Source: Deltaproteobacteria bacterium (GTDB lineage: Bacteria; Desulfobacterota; Desulfobacteria; Desulfobacterales; Desulfatirhabdiaceae). From it: a DNA stretch of 64,000 nt. Position numbers and translations under genes: made by a program. Below, in pieces: positions 9,165 through 18,084 of this stretch. Position 1 is the stretch's first letter. Every line of letters starts with the position of its first letter. Under the pieces are notes generated by a model. The model was given only the letters and a program-made list of their open reading frames with translations, did not search any database and was not told where the DNA came from. Where the stretch lies: NCBI GenBank assembly GCA_016219185.1, contig JACRBZ010000089.1, forward strand, positions 36,550 to 100,549, given 5' to 3'.

Positions 9165-10967
9165 ATGGCCGATAAGTTTATCAGTATTCGAAATGTAAAG
9201 TTTCTGCTTTTTGAAGTGTTTGACGTATTGTCGCTCTCCGAACACGTTTATTTTTCTCAGCACAATCAAAAGATGTACAACCTGGTGCTGGATGCGGCCC
9301 TGAAGCTGTCCACGCGCCTGCTGCATCCGATCTTTGAGGAGATGGACCGAAACCCGCCCGAATTGATTGCCGGGCAGGTGAAAGTCCATCCGGCGGTCGC
9401 CGGCATCATGAAGGAATTCGGTCAGGGGGGATGGATCAGCGCAACATTTCCCGCTGAGTCCAATGGCGAGCAATTGCCCAGCATGGTCGCCAATGCCTGT
9501 TTCATGATGTTTTTTGCCGCCAACTACTCGGCCAGCGTCTACCCCGGCCTGACAGCCGGAGCCGCCCGCCTGATCGACTCTTTTGGCAACGAGGGGTTAA
9601 AAAAAACCTACCTGGGCAAAATGCTTTCCGGGAAATGGCAGGGCACCATGGCGCTGACCGAACCCCAGGCCGGCAGCTCGCTGACCGATATTGCCACCAC
9701 TGCCTTGCCCACGGCCGATGGGTTTTACAAAATCCGCGGGCGAAAGACGTTCATTTCCGCGGGCGACCACGACGGTGCGGAGAATATCGTTCACTTGATG
9801 CTGGCCAGAATCGAAGGCGCGCCTGCCGGACCCCGGGGGATATCTCTTTTCGTGGTTCCCAAAAAGCGTATGAATGAAGATGGGAATCTGGTGTCAAATG
9901 ACATTACCGTCTCCCAGATTTTTCACAAAATGGGGTATCGGGGCACCCCGATTGCCGAACTGAGTATCGGCGACAAAGAGGACTGCCGGGGATATATTCT
10001 GGGTGAGCCGCACCGGGGGCTGGCCTACATGTTTCAGATGATGAACGAGGAGCGGATCGGTGTCGGGCTGGGGGCGGCATCCATTGCCTCCGCCGCCTAT
10101 TATGCGGCCGTGCATTACTGCAAACAAAGGTCCCAGGGCCGAAGGCTCGCGGACAAGGACCCGGCATCACCGCAGATCGCCATTATCGAACATGCCGATA
10201 TCAAACGGATGCTGCTGTTTCAGCGCGCCGTGGTTGAAGGCTCTTTTTCTCTGCTCATGCAGTGCTGTAAATACGAAGATATGACCCGGGTGGCTTTGCC
10301 TCAGGAAACGAGCCGATACCGCCTTCTGCTGGAGCTGCTCACCCCCGTTGCCAAGACCTATGCATCGGAGATGGGCATTCTGTCAACCAGTCAGAGCATT
10401 CAGTGCTTCGGTGGTTACGGTTACTGCCAGGACTTTCCCGTGGAACAGCATTTTCGCGATATGCGCATTCATCCGATTCATGAGGGAACCACCGGCATTC
10501 AGGCTATGGATCTTCTGGGCAGAAAGGTCGTCATGGAAAACGGCAGGGCATTTGCTTTGTTCCTGGAAGAGGTTCAGGCCGCCATGTACGCGGCCCGGAA
10601 ATTTCCCGCCCTGTCACCCTTGGTCAGTCAGTTGGACAAGGCCGTAAAACTGCTTCAGGATGTCACCTTTCAGCTTGTGGCCATTTCACATAAAGGTCCG
10701 GAAGTCTATCTGGCCGATGCCACACTTTACCTGGAATTTTTCGGCATCGTTACCGTCGCCTGGCAGTGGCTTCTTCAGGCCGTATCGGTTCATAAGGCTC
10801 AGGCAGGGGAACTTTCAACGGCCGAAGCCGATTTTTATCAGGGAAAGATCTTTACCGCCAGGTATTATTTTGCATACGAACTCCCCAAAATAAGCGGGCT
10901 GGCTCAGCGCCTGACAGATGGAAATCCGATGACCGTTGAAATGAAATCCTGTTTTTTCTCGGACTGA
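9165..10967 (+). CDS. Acyl-CoA dehydrogenase, long form with C-terminal extension
   Basis: 600 residues, about 200 more than classical members. The core motifs are TEPQAGSSLTD, KTFISAGDHD, QCFGGYGYCQDFPVEQHFRD and IHEGTTGIQAMDLLGRK. Before the core is a 50-residue extension, and after it a roughly 130-residue helical domain, as in the long acyl-CoA dehydrogenases (AidB/DmdC-like group) common in deltaproteobacteria. Oxidises an acyl-CoA with FAD in the cytosol; substrate unknown. Start ATG 9165 follows AGGGG. It probably shares a transcript with the preceding dehydrogenase and phasin-like gene. Confidence 0.85.
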   Translation: MADKFISIRNVKFLLFEVFDVLSLSEHVYFSQHNQKMYNLVLDAALKLSTRLLHPIFEEMDRNPPELIAGQVKVHPAVAGIMKEFGQGGWISATFPAESNGEQLPSMVANACFMMFFAANYSASVYPGLTAGAARLIDSFGNEGLKKTYLGKMLSGKWQGTMALTEPQAGSSLTDIATTALPTADGFYKIRGRKTFISAGDHDGAENIVHLMLARIEGAPAGPRGISLFVVPKKRMNEDGNLVSNDITVSQIFHKMGYRGTPIAELSIGDKEDCRGYILGEPHRGLAYMFQMMNEERIGVGLGAASIASAAYYAAVHYCKQRSQGRRLADKDPASPQIAIIEHADIKRMLLFQRAVVEGSFSLLMQCCKYEDMTRVALPQETSRYRLLLELLTPVAKTYASEMGILSTSQSIQCFGGYGYCQDFPVEQHFRDMRIHPIHEGTTGIQAMDLLGRKVVMENGRAFALFLEEVQAAMYAARKFPALSPLVSQLDKAVKLLQDVTFQLVAISHKGPEVYLADATLYLEFFGIVTVAWQWLLQAVSVHKAQAGELSTAEADFYQGKIFTARYYFAYELPKISGLAQRLTDGNPMTVEMKSCFFSD

Positions 10968-11009
10968 AAAAAAACGAACGATCACCGTCAACCCGATGAG
11001 GAGAAACAA

Positions 11010-11228
11010 ATGGTTACGCCATTTGGCATGCATACGGCCTACATCAAGCTGGACAGTTTTCTTAAGGCTGTTAATGCCGTCGCATCCGGCGGCGAGGCCA
11101 AGCTCCTCATCGCGGATGGTCGGGTACGGGTCAACGGCGCCGTGGAACTTCGGCGGGGACGAAAACTCTATCCCGGGGACGGGGTCAAATTGGCGGATCA
11201 GGAATTCAGGGTGGAGCGTGCGACATAA
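11010..11228 (+). CDS. S4-domain RNA-binding protein (YbcJ-like)
   Basis: 72 residues, start after GAGGAG. A single S4 fold is visible: YIKLDSFLKAVN, then the signature GGEAKLLIADGRVRVNG and a basic loop RRGRKLYPGD. Family members (YbcJ, RlbA types) bind structured RNA, often ribosomal. It is the last gene of the plus-strand fatty-acid cluster and converges on the thiamine-diphosphate enzyme 19 bases away. Confidence 0.8.
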   Translation: MVTPFGMHTAYIKLDSFLKAVNAVASGGEAKLLIADGRVRVNGAVELRRGRKLYPGDGVKLADQEFRVERAT

Positions 11229-11247
11229 ACCACATGGGTTATATCTT

Positions 11248-12810
11248 CTAAAAATTGCCAGGATTCTGTATAACCGCTTCGATCAGGCAGGGCCCTTTCG
11301 ATTTCATTGCTTCAGCAAATTGCAGATGGAATTCGTCGGCTGTACGAGCGCGAGTGGCCCGAACGCCCATGCCCTGCGCGATATGGACCCAATCAATCGA
11401 AGGCGGGGAAAGATTCAGCATGGATAGCGTTTTATCGTTGGGTTGACCGGCGCCGACACGCGCCATTTCAATATTTAAAATGGCATAGCTGCGGTTGTTT
11501 AGCAAGACGACCGTCACATCCGTTTTTTCTCTGGCCATTGTCCAAAGTGCCTGTACCGTATACATGGCGCTGCCGTCTGCCTGCAACGCCACCACTTTAC
11601 GATGCGGGCAGGCCACTGCCGCGCCGAGGCTGAGCGGCAATCCCTGTCCGATCGAACCCCCGGTAAGCGCCAACCAGTCATGAGGCCCCGCACTTTCAGT
11701 GCAATTGAAGATATCCAGAGCGCAGGTAACGCCTTCATCCGAGAGAATCGCCTGTTCCGGCAGTAAAATATTAAGACTTTTTCCGATTGCCAGCGAAGTC
11801 AATGCGCCGGTGGGCAGCGCCAGTTCGATCCGCGCCTGCCGGCCCCTGGGTTCAGGGGCTGCATTCAATTTTTCAGCCAATGATTTCAAAGCCGTCAATG
11901 CGCAACTGCCGGCGCTTGCAAGTGTTTTGACCTCACTGCCTTCGGGTATCAGCAGACCGGGCTTTCCGGGATATGCAAAGAAGGCAACGGGAACCTGCGC
12001 ATCCACAAGAATAAATTGATCATAGCTTTGAAGAAATTCCACCCCTTTTTCGACAAAGTACGGGATACGGGCGACCCGGACACGGCCGGCTCCGCGCTGC
12101 AAGCGGGCTGGAAATGTTTCACAGAGCAGTCTGGCACCCGTGGCATCCGCGATTCGGCCGGCGACTTCCAGAGCTTCTTCGCGCAGGGCGCGTCCGCCGA
12201 GAATGAGCGCGCTGGGCCTGCCATTTGTCAATACTTTCACAATCTCCTCTACGGAAGCCGGTAAAACCGTTTCGATTGGAGCAATGGATTGCGGCGGCGC
12301 CACCTCAGACACTTCTTCCCAGGCATGGTTGGCAGGCGCGATCAATGTGGCGATTTTTCCCGAACCCTTTATGGCCTCCTGAATAGCCGTGGCTCCGGAA
12401 GCTGCAAGATCATCCGCCGATTTGGAGACATGGACCCAGCCGGAGCAGATATTCGCATGTGCAGGGACATCTGAAGTCAGGGGTGAATTGTATTTCTGGT
12501 GGTAGGTGGCATGGTCTCCGACAATGTTAACAATGGGAACGTGCGCCTTTTTGGCATTGTGCAGGTTGGCCATGCCGTTGGAAAATCCGGGACCCATGTG
12601 CATCAGGGTAATTGCAGGTCTATCCGCCATGCGGCCATAGCCGTCGGCGGCGCCGGTTGCAACCCCCTCGAACAGGCACAAGATCGGCCGTATGGTGTCG
12701 GTCTTTCCGATTGCCAATACCAGATGCATCTCCGAGGTGCCGGGGTTGGCAAAACAGATTTCAATGCCTGCTTCAACCAGGACTTTTAAAAGCGCTTGAG
12801 CACCGTTCAT
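11248..12810 (-). CDS. Thiamine-diphosphate enzyme, acetolactate synthase large-subunit-like
   Basis: 520 residues with the three-domain layout of the family: N-terminal pyrimidine-binding domain with the conserved glutamate in NPGTSEMHL, a central domain that is poorly conserved and seems to lack a clear FAD motif, and a C-terminal pyrophosphate-binding domain with the GDG-like motif read here as QADGSAMYTVQALW followed by LNNRSYAI. Likely a 2-oxo-acid decarboxylase or carboligase. The group is usually annotated as acetolactate synthase-like but includes benzoylformate-decarboxylase relatives; no small regulatory subunit gene is nearby, arguing against branched-chain amino acid synthesis. 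Confidence 0.75.
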   Translation of the reverse strand: MNGAQALLKVLVEAGIEICFANPGTSEMHLVLAIGKTDTIRPILCLFEGVATGAADGYGRMADRPAITLMHMGPGFSNGMANLHNAKKAHVPIVNIVGDHATYHQKYNSPLTSDVPAHANICSGWVHVSKSADDLAASGATAIQEAIKGSGKIATLIAPANHAWEEVSEVAPPQSIAPIETVLPASVEEIVKVLTNGRPSALILGGRALREEALEVAGRIADATGARLLCETFPARLQRGAGRVRVARIPYFVEKGVEFLQSYDQFILVDAQVPVAFFAYPGKPGLLIPEGSEVKTLASAGSCALTALKSLAEKLNAAPEPRGRQARIELALPTGALTSLAIGKSLNILLPEQAILSDEGVTCALDIFNCTESAGPHDWLALTGGSIGQGLPLSLGAAVACPHRKVVALQADGSAMYTVQALWTMAREKTDVTVVLLNNRSYAILNIEMARVGAGQPNDKTLSMLNLSPPSIDWVHIAQGMGVRATRARTADEFHLQFAEAMKSKGPCLIEAVIQNPGNF

Positions 12811-13122
12811 TGTAACTCACTTTCAACTTTTCAGTTAGATCCCGTCTGGGTGTGCCGAAGATCCGGCCCGGGCAAGGTGATAAACTCCGGATGGTTCTGT
12901 ATGACATATGCCTCCGCCAATCAATTGACCTAATTAAACATATTTCGGTCAATTAATCAAATGGATGTATCCCCCGATACACTACCCCCCCAGGATTCAC
13001 GGACTTTCAATTCGTAAACATTGGTGTTATTCCCAATATAATTATGATATGGACATGGCAGCCCGAATCTGATTTATGTTCGGTGCGGATGGCGGATCCT
13101 TTAACCAAATGAAGGGGAAAAG
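12811..13122. promoter_or_regulatory. Divergent intergenic region with palindromic operator candidate
   Basis: 312 bases between divergent genes. AATTGACC (12923-12930) and GGTCAATT (12947-12954) form a perfect 8-base inverted repeat with a 16-base AT-rich spacer, a layout typical of a dimeric repressor or activator site covering both promoters. The plus-strand gene has AAGGGG before its ATG at 13123. The regulator is not in the window as far as can be told. Confidence 0.4.
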
Positions 13123-14145
13123 ATGAACAAATCAAATGAAAGCGCCTTGATCGGTATTGATGGGCGGCCACGTTTCGGCATCTACAGTGGACCCCTGACA
13201 TTCCTCAATCTGGAGGATTTCCGTCCCTACGGCGCGAAAGACGGTGCATCTTTCGCCAAGAGCTTGATTTTGAAGTACCGGATCAAACGATGGGAATACC
13301 TCGGCATCTGCAATAACGACATCATCTTCGGCATGGCCGTTGTCCGCCTCGGCTATATGTGCAATCTGTTCGCCTATCTCTTTGATCGTCGGAGCGCCCG
13401 GATCAGTGAATTTGATATCCTCACGCCCGGCGGGGGCGCTGCGATTTTCGAGGGAACTTCCCTGACTGGTGCAATCACTTTCAAGAGCGGGAAAACGGCG
13501 GTCCGCATGACGAGTGATCCCGAAACCATCTTTGTCGAAGGGTCCATCAAGGGAGAGCTTTTTGTCAGCCTTTCTTTCCGCAAGCATGGGCAGCCTCTTG
13601 TCTGCCTGACCCGGGTGGGCCTGCAAGGCTTTAATTACACCCACAAGGAAGCAGGTAACCCCGTCCGGGGGACGATACGCCATAAGGGTGAGTCGTGGGA
13701 TATTCAGGAAAAGCAGTCTTTCGGTGTTCGGGACTATACGCTGGGCTATATCGCCCGTCAGACGTTCTGGAACTGGGCCTCCGGCGGCGGTATGGACAAA
13801 AAAGGGAACCGCATCGGTTTCAATCTTGCCCAGGGGATCAACGAAACTGGATTTACGGAAAACGCATTCTGGGTTAATGGCCGTGTTGTCAAGGTCGATG
13901 TCGTGGATTTCCGGTATGAGGACCTGGACCTTATGAAACCCTGGCACATTGAATCAAACGATGGCCGGGTTCGGCTCCGGTTTCTGCCGGAGGGCAAACG
14001 TTCGGCGAATATTCATGCAGGCCTTATCGCAAGCAAATTTCACCAGCCTTTTGGCCGGTTTGAAGGGACTTTACGGGACGGGGATCAGATTTGCGAACTG
14101 CAAAATGTCTCCGGTTTTACGGAAGAGCACTACGCCATGTGGTAA
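13123..14145 (+). CDS. DUF2804 family protein
   Basis: 340 residues without signal peptide or membrane segment. The sequence is rich in beta-strand patterns and aromatic residues and matches the DUF2804 family, whose members have a lipocalin-like or AttH-like two-barrel appearance and are found in lipid-rich bacteria. Distinctive stretches are FWNWASGGG, GFNLAQGINETGFTENAFW, and LRFLPEG near the end. A role in lipid or isoprenoid handling is a guess from family distribution. It heads a plus-strand run with a sugar isomerase-like gene 18 bases downstream. Confidence 0.75.
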   Translation: MNKSNESALIGIDGRPRFGIYSGPLTFLNLEDFRPYGAKDGASFAKSLILKYRIKRWEYLGICNNDIIFGMAVVRLGYMCNLFAYLFDRRSARISEFDILTPGGGAAIFEGTSLTGAITFKSGKTAVRMTSDPETIFVEGSIKGELFVSLSFRKHGQPLVCLTRVGLQGFNYTHKEAGNPVRGTIRHKGESWDIQEKQSFGVRDYTLGYIARQTFWNWASGGGMDKKGNRIGFNLAQGINETGFTENAFWVNGRVVKVDVVDFRYEDLDLMKPWHIESNDGRVRLRFLPEGKRSANIHAGLIASKFHQPFGRFEGTLRDGDQICELQNVSGFTEEHYAMW

Positions 14146-14163
14146 TTCAGAAGGGATAAAGTT

Positions 14164-14928
14164 ATGAAAATCGGTATAATGAACAACCCGTCAAAATCGC
14201 TCTATGATGAGGCAGTGTTTTGCGGCAAAGCAGGTTTTGAATTTTTGGATTTGACCATCGAAGGACCCAATGCCACCACGGTTGATGTTGCCAGGTTGCG
14301 GCCGATCCTTGATCGCCATGCATTATCCGTCACAGGGCATACAGATCCCTGCCTGCCGCATGCATATCCAATCCTGGGAGTCCGGGAAGCATGTCTTAAG
14401 GAATTGGAGCGATGTGCCGGGATCTTTTCCGCTTTGGGCGTAAGGATCATGAATATTCATCCCTGCTATTTCTGCCCGCCGGCCATGAGAAAAGATTTGG
14501 TCGCGTTCAATATCGAGGCGTTAAAACCCATCGTTGAAATGGCCGCATCCCATGATCTCACGGTGGTCATTGAAAACTATAAAGCCCCTTTTGACCGAAT
14601 TTCCACCTTTAAAAAAATACTGGCTGCGGTACCGGGTTTAAAGCTGCATCTTGATTTCGGGCACACCAATTTCGGTCTCGACAATCACGATGTTTTTTGC
14701 GGAGAACTGGGGGAGCACATCCAGCATGTCCACTTTTCCGACAACCGATCCAGAGCCGATGATCATATGCCCTTGGGCGTTGGAACCGTTGACTGGAAAA
14801 ATGCGGTGAATTCATTAAAGACAATCGGTTACGACGGCACCATTACATTGGAAGTATTTTGCAATGATCCAGGTATGCAATACAAATACCTGGATATGAG
14901 CCGAAAGCTGGTTCTGGAGCTCTGGTAG
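14164..14928 (+). CDS. Sugar phosphate isomerase/epimerase-like TIM-barrel protein
   Basis: 254 residues, xylose-isomerase-like (AP endonuclease family 2) barrel. Candidate metal ligands appear as the glutamate in VIENYK, the His and Asp in HLDFGHTN, the histidine in QHVHFSDN, and the glutamate in ITLEVF near the C-terminus. These occur in the spacing expected for a divalent-metal sugar isomerase, epimerase or dehydratase. The substrate is unknown. Short spacing to the DUF2804 gene before it and the PH-domain gene after it (18 bases) suggests one transcript. Confidence 0.8.
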   Translation: MKIGIMNNPSKSLYDEAVFCGKAGFEFLDLTIEGPNATTVDVARLRPILDRHALSVTGHTDPCLPHAYPILGVREACLKELERCAGIFSALGVRIMNIHPCYFCPPAMRKDLVAFNIEALKPIVEMAASHDLTVVIENYKAPFDRISTFKKILAAVPGLKLHLDFGHTNFGLDNHDVFCGELGEHIQHVHFSDNRSRADDHMPLGVGTVDWKNAVNSLKTIGYDGTITLEVFCNDPGMQYKYLDMSRKLVLELW

Positions 14929-14946
14929 AAATAAAGGACGTTAAAA

Positions 14947-15321
14947 ATGGGGAAATATGTTGATTCACATTTGATCAAGGGTGAAACCGTGGTCTATTCC
15001 GCGAAACTACACTGGATCATTTATCTGACTCCAAAGGCAATTGTCACGCTTTGGATAGCGCCTTTCATCCAGCAAGCAACCAGCGAATTCGCAATCACCA
15101 CAAAAAGAGTAATTATCAAGGTGGGATTAATAGCCCGGCGAACTCTGGAAATGAATTTAAGCAAGATTGAAACAGTCAATGTAGACCAGAGCATTATGGG
15201 AAGAATCCTGGATTACGGGAGCATAACCGTTATTGGAACCGGCGGTACACGTGAGGTGTTTAATAACATTGCCAGCCCGATGCTGTTTCGCAAAGCATTT
15301 CAAGAGATCGACATTGCATAG
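14947..15321 (+). CDS. Bacterial PH-domain membrane-associated protein
   Basis: 124 residues. The N-terminus HLIKGETVVYSAKLHWIIYL, the ITTKRVIIKVGLIARRTLEM core and the NVDQSIMGRILDYGSITVIG stretch match the bacterial PH-like (bPH2) family. Most relatives carry two transmembrane helices between these blocks; here that part is short (about 25 residues), so the membrane hairpin seems reduced to one hydrophobic segment. Function of the family is not established. Third gene of the DUF2804 block. Confidence 0.75.
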   Translation: MGKYVDSHLIKGETVVYSAKLHWIIYLTPKAIVTLWIAPFIQQATSEFAITTKRVIIKVGLIARRTLEMNLSKIETVNVDQSIMGRILDYGSITVIGTGGTREVFNNIASPMLFRKAFQEIDIA

Positions 15322-15360
15322 GATTGACAGATGATTAGATCAGAAAAGGAGGGCGTATCA

Positions 15361-15582
15361 ATGAATACAAAATCGGAATTTATCTTAAACGAAGCATTGT
15401 CCATGAGCCCTGCTGAAAGGGCCAGAATTGCGCATTGTCTGATTTACAGTCTGGAGGAACCAAAATTCGAAAGCGTGGATGAACAATGGATTCAACTGGC
15501 GCAAAAACGGCTTGAAGAACTGGAAAACGGAACGGTTCAACCGGTTTCCTGGGAGGAAATTAAAAAAAAGGTCAGGCAATAA
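15361..15582 (+). CDS. Addiction-module antitoxin (TIGR02574-type, RelB/ParD-like)
   Basis: 73 residues from the ATG at 15361, with AAGGAGG 7 bases upstream; a start at 15331 lacks such a site. The sequence LSMSPAERARIAHCLIYSLE and the C-terminal WxxLAQKRLEELENG and VSWEEIKKKV segments are hallmarks of the short addiction-module antitoxin family that pairs with RelE/ParE toxins. The toxin gene directly after it is broken, so this is probably an orphan antitoxin at the left edge of the accessory island. Confidence 0.75.
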   Translation: MNTKSEFILNEALSMSPAERARIAHCLIYSLEEPKFESVDEQWIQLAQKRLEELENGTVQPVSWEEIKKKVRQ

Positions 15583-15585
15583 ACA

Positions 15586-15726
15586 ATGTTGAAACTGATT
15601 TTTTATCCTGATATTCAAATGAAATCAAGGAAAACCGAAGCCATAACATCCTCAGGCGGTCGCGGGCTCAATGCAGGCGGGATATCATCGTTTCGCGGAC
15701 TGTTGACCAAGGTCGAAACTGGATAA
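15586..15726 (+). pseudogene. Truncated RelE/ParE-type toxin start
   Basis: The ATG at 15586 is 3 bases after the antitoxin stop, the usual position for the toxin. The first nine codons read MLKLIFYPD, typical of RelE/ParE toxins, but the frame then loses similarity and stops after 46 codons. From base 15615 the other strand carries the 3' end of the SRAP pseudogene, so the toxin was probably cut off by a recombination joint near 15614. Confidence 0.45.
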
Positions 15727-16323
15727 AGGGTCAGAAGGTCTGCGGGATACGGTGGATACAGGGACTGTAGCTGTTCCGGATTTTTTACATCCTTATCAAG
15801 TCAAAGGCCGTAGGTATCGGGATGCAAAATGGCGGGCATCCGGTCGTGTATGGAGGCAATCAACGGGTTTGCCGGTGTTGTCAGGATTGTGAAAGCCTCC
15901 AGAAAAGAACCTTCAGGGGTTTTCCAGGCTTCCCAGATACCGGCTAAACCCATGGGCGCGCCGTCTGACAGACGAATATAATATAGGGATTTTATGGGGG
16001 GCCTTCCGGTTTCCATTCGTAAAACCGGAAGCCGGAACAATGCACCGCCTGAGTCGGACGGCATTTCGAAATGCCGGTTTATCCGGAAGGCTTTCACTGC
16101 GGGCATTAATCATCCGACTGCCGACTGAAATGTCTTTTGCCCATGACGGAACAAGGCCCCAGTGAAGCAGATCCAGCCTACGGGCCGGGCCTGTACTGCG
16201 AACCACAGCCGCCGTCTGCGTCGGAGCGATGTTGTACCGGGGAACAAGACCGGGCAAGTCTGACAGACCGAATATTTCAGCCAGAATTTCGATGGGGAAA
16301 TGCAAAGTAAATCTGCCGCACAT
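15615..16323 (-). pseudogene. SRAP/YedK-type (HMCES) DNA-protein crosslink peptidase, broken
   Basis: Starts MCGRFTLHF with the catalytic Cys2 that binds abasic sites; NARSE and CIVPASGF follow in frame. The frame is then lost twice: the T-run at 16021-16024 (four bases) and the C-run at 15996-16001 (six bases) each need one more base to restore GFYEWKPEGPP. The restored frame continues through IHDRMPAILHPDTYGL with the second catalytic His, meets TGA at 15801-15803 where the family has Trp, and then continues in frame for about 60 codons (YPADLLTLYPVST, VNSPRNDD) to a TGA at 15615. Restored length is about 236 residues, normal for the family, which shields single-stranded DNA abasic sites. 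Confidence 0.8.
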
Positions 16324-16463
16324 GATGGTGGTTAACAGCCTCCTTTTATTAAAATCAAGCAGATTTTAACGTTCAACACACCAGAAAAAATTATGGTATG
16401 GTTCAATTCTGCCCGGAAACGAAAGCTCAACTTTTTATACTCTATTCTCGTCGCCCGGTCAGA

Positions 16464-17318
16464 TCAAACCTTTTCGTCAGACTTACTATATATTTCATCT
16501 GCTTCCGGAGAGTTGATATTAAAACGACTTTTATACTGGTCTATTGGAATATCGCCGCGGCAAATATCCATTGTTGCCATGTCACGGAAGAAGTAAAAAT
16601 ATCCGACCTCAAAACGATACTGTGAAATGCCATCGAATTCAGTAATTGCCTGCACAATTTCCGAGAGAGAAGCAATAGTAAATATCAAATCGGTAAACAT
16701 GTTAAGATGATCAAGGGGTATCCGAAAGCGACTGTAAACAAATAACACGAACTTAAGAGCCTCGATGATAAAATCAGAAAGCAAAGACATGGCCTGAATC
16801 TGGGTCGCTTTACCATCTACATAATCATTCCTAATAAAAACGGCCTGGGAGTGGAGGTTCGCATTCCACTTGCCAAATTTGGCGAGAAATTCGGAGTTGA
16901 GAGAATAATCGCCTTCTCTTGATTTAGGATAGATGACAGAATGTAAGATCCTGGGATTGTAAGCTGTCAAAAAAGAGCGCTTAAAAGACTTTAATTCTTT
17001 ACAATATTCTTCAAATTTTTCCATGTGAGTGTAATGATTGGCGAAATTATTCTGAACGTTCTGAAGCAAGATTTGCTTTGCTGCCTGCCGTGATCGATGG
17101 TTTGAGGCTATAAGTGCTACAGAGGGAAAGATTAGAGCAAGGATACCGAGAGGCACCTTGAAAATTTCCAAACAAAGATTGAATCCACTGTACGAAAAAT
17201 CCCAGTGAAGAGGAGTGTGAGTTCTTATTATCATACCGACAAAACATGAAATTATAGTTGGTATATAAATTGACGACCAGAATGACCGCAGCCTAAACAA
17301 TTCCTTTTCAGCATTCAT
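16464..17318 (-). CDS. Hypothetical protein with two predicted membrane helices
   Basis: 284 residues, AT-rich compared with the flanking core genes. Two hydrophobic segments lie at about residues 13-35 and 46-72, forming a membrane hairpin, followed by a mostly helical cytoplasmic part with NHYTHMEKFEEYCKEL and several aromatic-rich stretches. No catalytic motif is seen. The layout (membrane hairpin plus large helical domain, in a genomic island) resembles many unassigned phage-defence or sensing proteins, but no family was recognised. Confidence 0.6.
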   Translation of the reverse strand: MNAEKELFRLRSFWSSIYIPTIISCFVGMIIRTHTPLHWDFSYSGFNLCLEIFKVPLGILALIFPSVALIASNHRSRQAAKQILLQNVQNNFANHYTHMEKFEEYCKELKSFKRSFLTAYNPRILHSVIYPKSREGDYSLNSEFLAKFGKWNANLHSQAVFIRNDYVDGKATQIQAMSLLSDFIIEALKFVLFVYSRFRIPLDHLNMFTDLIFTIASLSEIVQAITEFDGISQYRFEVGYFYFFRDMATMDICRGDIPIDQYKSRFNINSPEADEIYSKSDEKV

Positions 17319-17363
17319 GAAGTTAATCCTTCTTACATCAAATTACGGTTTTCCACTCAATCT

Positions 17364-17546
17364 TTAACCTTCCGAATTATCCACCATCTCGATTCCCCCA
17401 GGTGAGATTTGCAGCTTCTGTTTGCATACCAGACAACTCATATACAATGTTGCCCCATCAGGGACATAATCTGTTATCACAAACACAGCGGAGCAATTCG
17501 GGCAGATTAAGGGGAGCGGGGCGTCCAAAAACAAACTCCTTACCAC
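17364..17546 (-). CDS. Small zinc-ribbon-like protein
   Basis: 60 residues with two CxxC pairs (CPNC and CLVC, 24 residues apart), the pattern of a single zinc ribbon as in MJ0042-type finger domains. No other domain. Located between the membrane protein and the broken PLD nuclease on the same strand. Could be a true small gene or a remnant of a longer one. Confidence 0.4.
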   Translation of the reverse strand: MVRSLFLDAPLPLICPNCSAVFVITDYVPDGATLYMSCLVCKQKLQISPGGIEMVDNSEG

Positions 17547-17578
17547 CCAACATATCCGTCTGAATGCCCTTTGTGCGC

Positions 17579-18084
17579 TTAAAAGTTCTGAATATACCTT
17601 TCCACCAGGGGTTTGTTGCCTTTCAGGATCAGTAAATTTTCGGCGTTATTTTCCTCGGCTGATTTGGTGAAGTTAAAACTTCCGGTGATCAGCGTATTCC
17701 GATCAATTATCATAATCTTGTTGTGAGCGATCTTATGCTTTGAATCAATAAAAGTGGGTATTCCGGCATGAGAGACAAAATCCGCTGAGGAATATTTCTC
17801 TGTTTTCTGACTCTTATCGAGCACAACTTCAATATGCACTCCTCTCTTCTTGGCATCGGTCAGGGCTTTTGCAATCGGGGCGCTGGTGTGAAAGAATATG
17901 CCTGAACCAGTATTTCTGTTTTGGCGTTGTTCAGCTCAGTGACAATGGCGTTTGTGCATCCGCCGTCTGGGGAGAAATAGACATCGACTGTGCCGGTTGA
18001 TTTGAATTGGTCGGCGTGGGCGTGGGAAAGTATTGTGAAGATTGAGAGTAGAATCAAGAAAGGGATTGCAGATATTTTCCTCAT
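17579..18084 (-). pseudogene. Secreted phospholipase D-like nuclease (Nuc type), frameshifted
   Basis: The first frame (from 18084) encodes a signal peptide, FLILLSIFTILSHAHA, followed by VDVYFSPDGGCTNAIV and EILVQAYSFT, the start of the Nuc family. A two-base CA duplication (TGTG at 17887-17890 on the plus strand) shifts the frame. Removing it gives FTSAPIAKALTDAKKRGVHIEVVLD and then the frame of 17579-17839 with the catalytic HNKIMIID (HxK-x4-D) and GSFNFT. The restored protein is about 167 residues, the normal size of a periplasmic HKD nuclease that works as a dimer. The lesion is recent-looking because the rest of the gene is intact. Confidence 0.8.
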
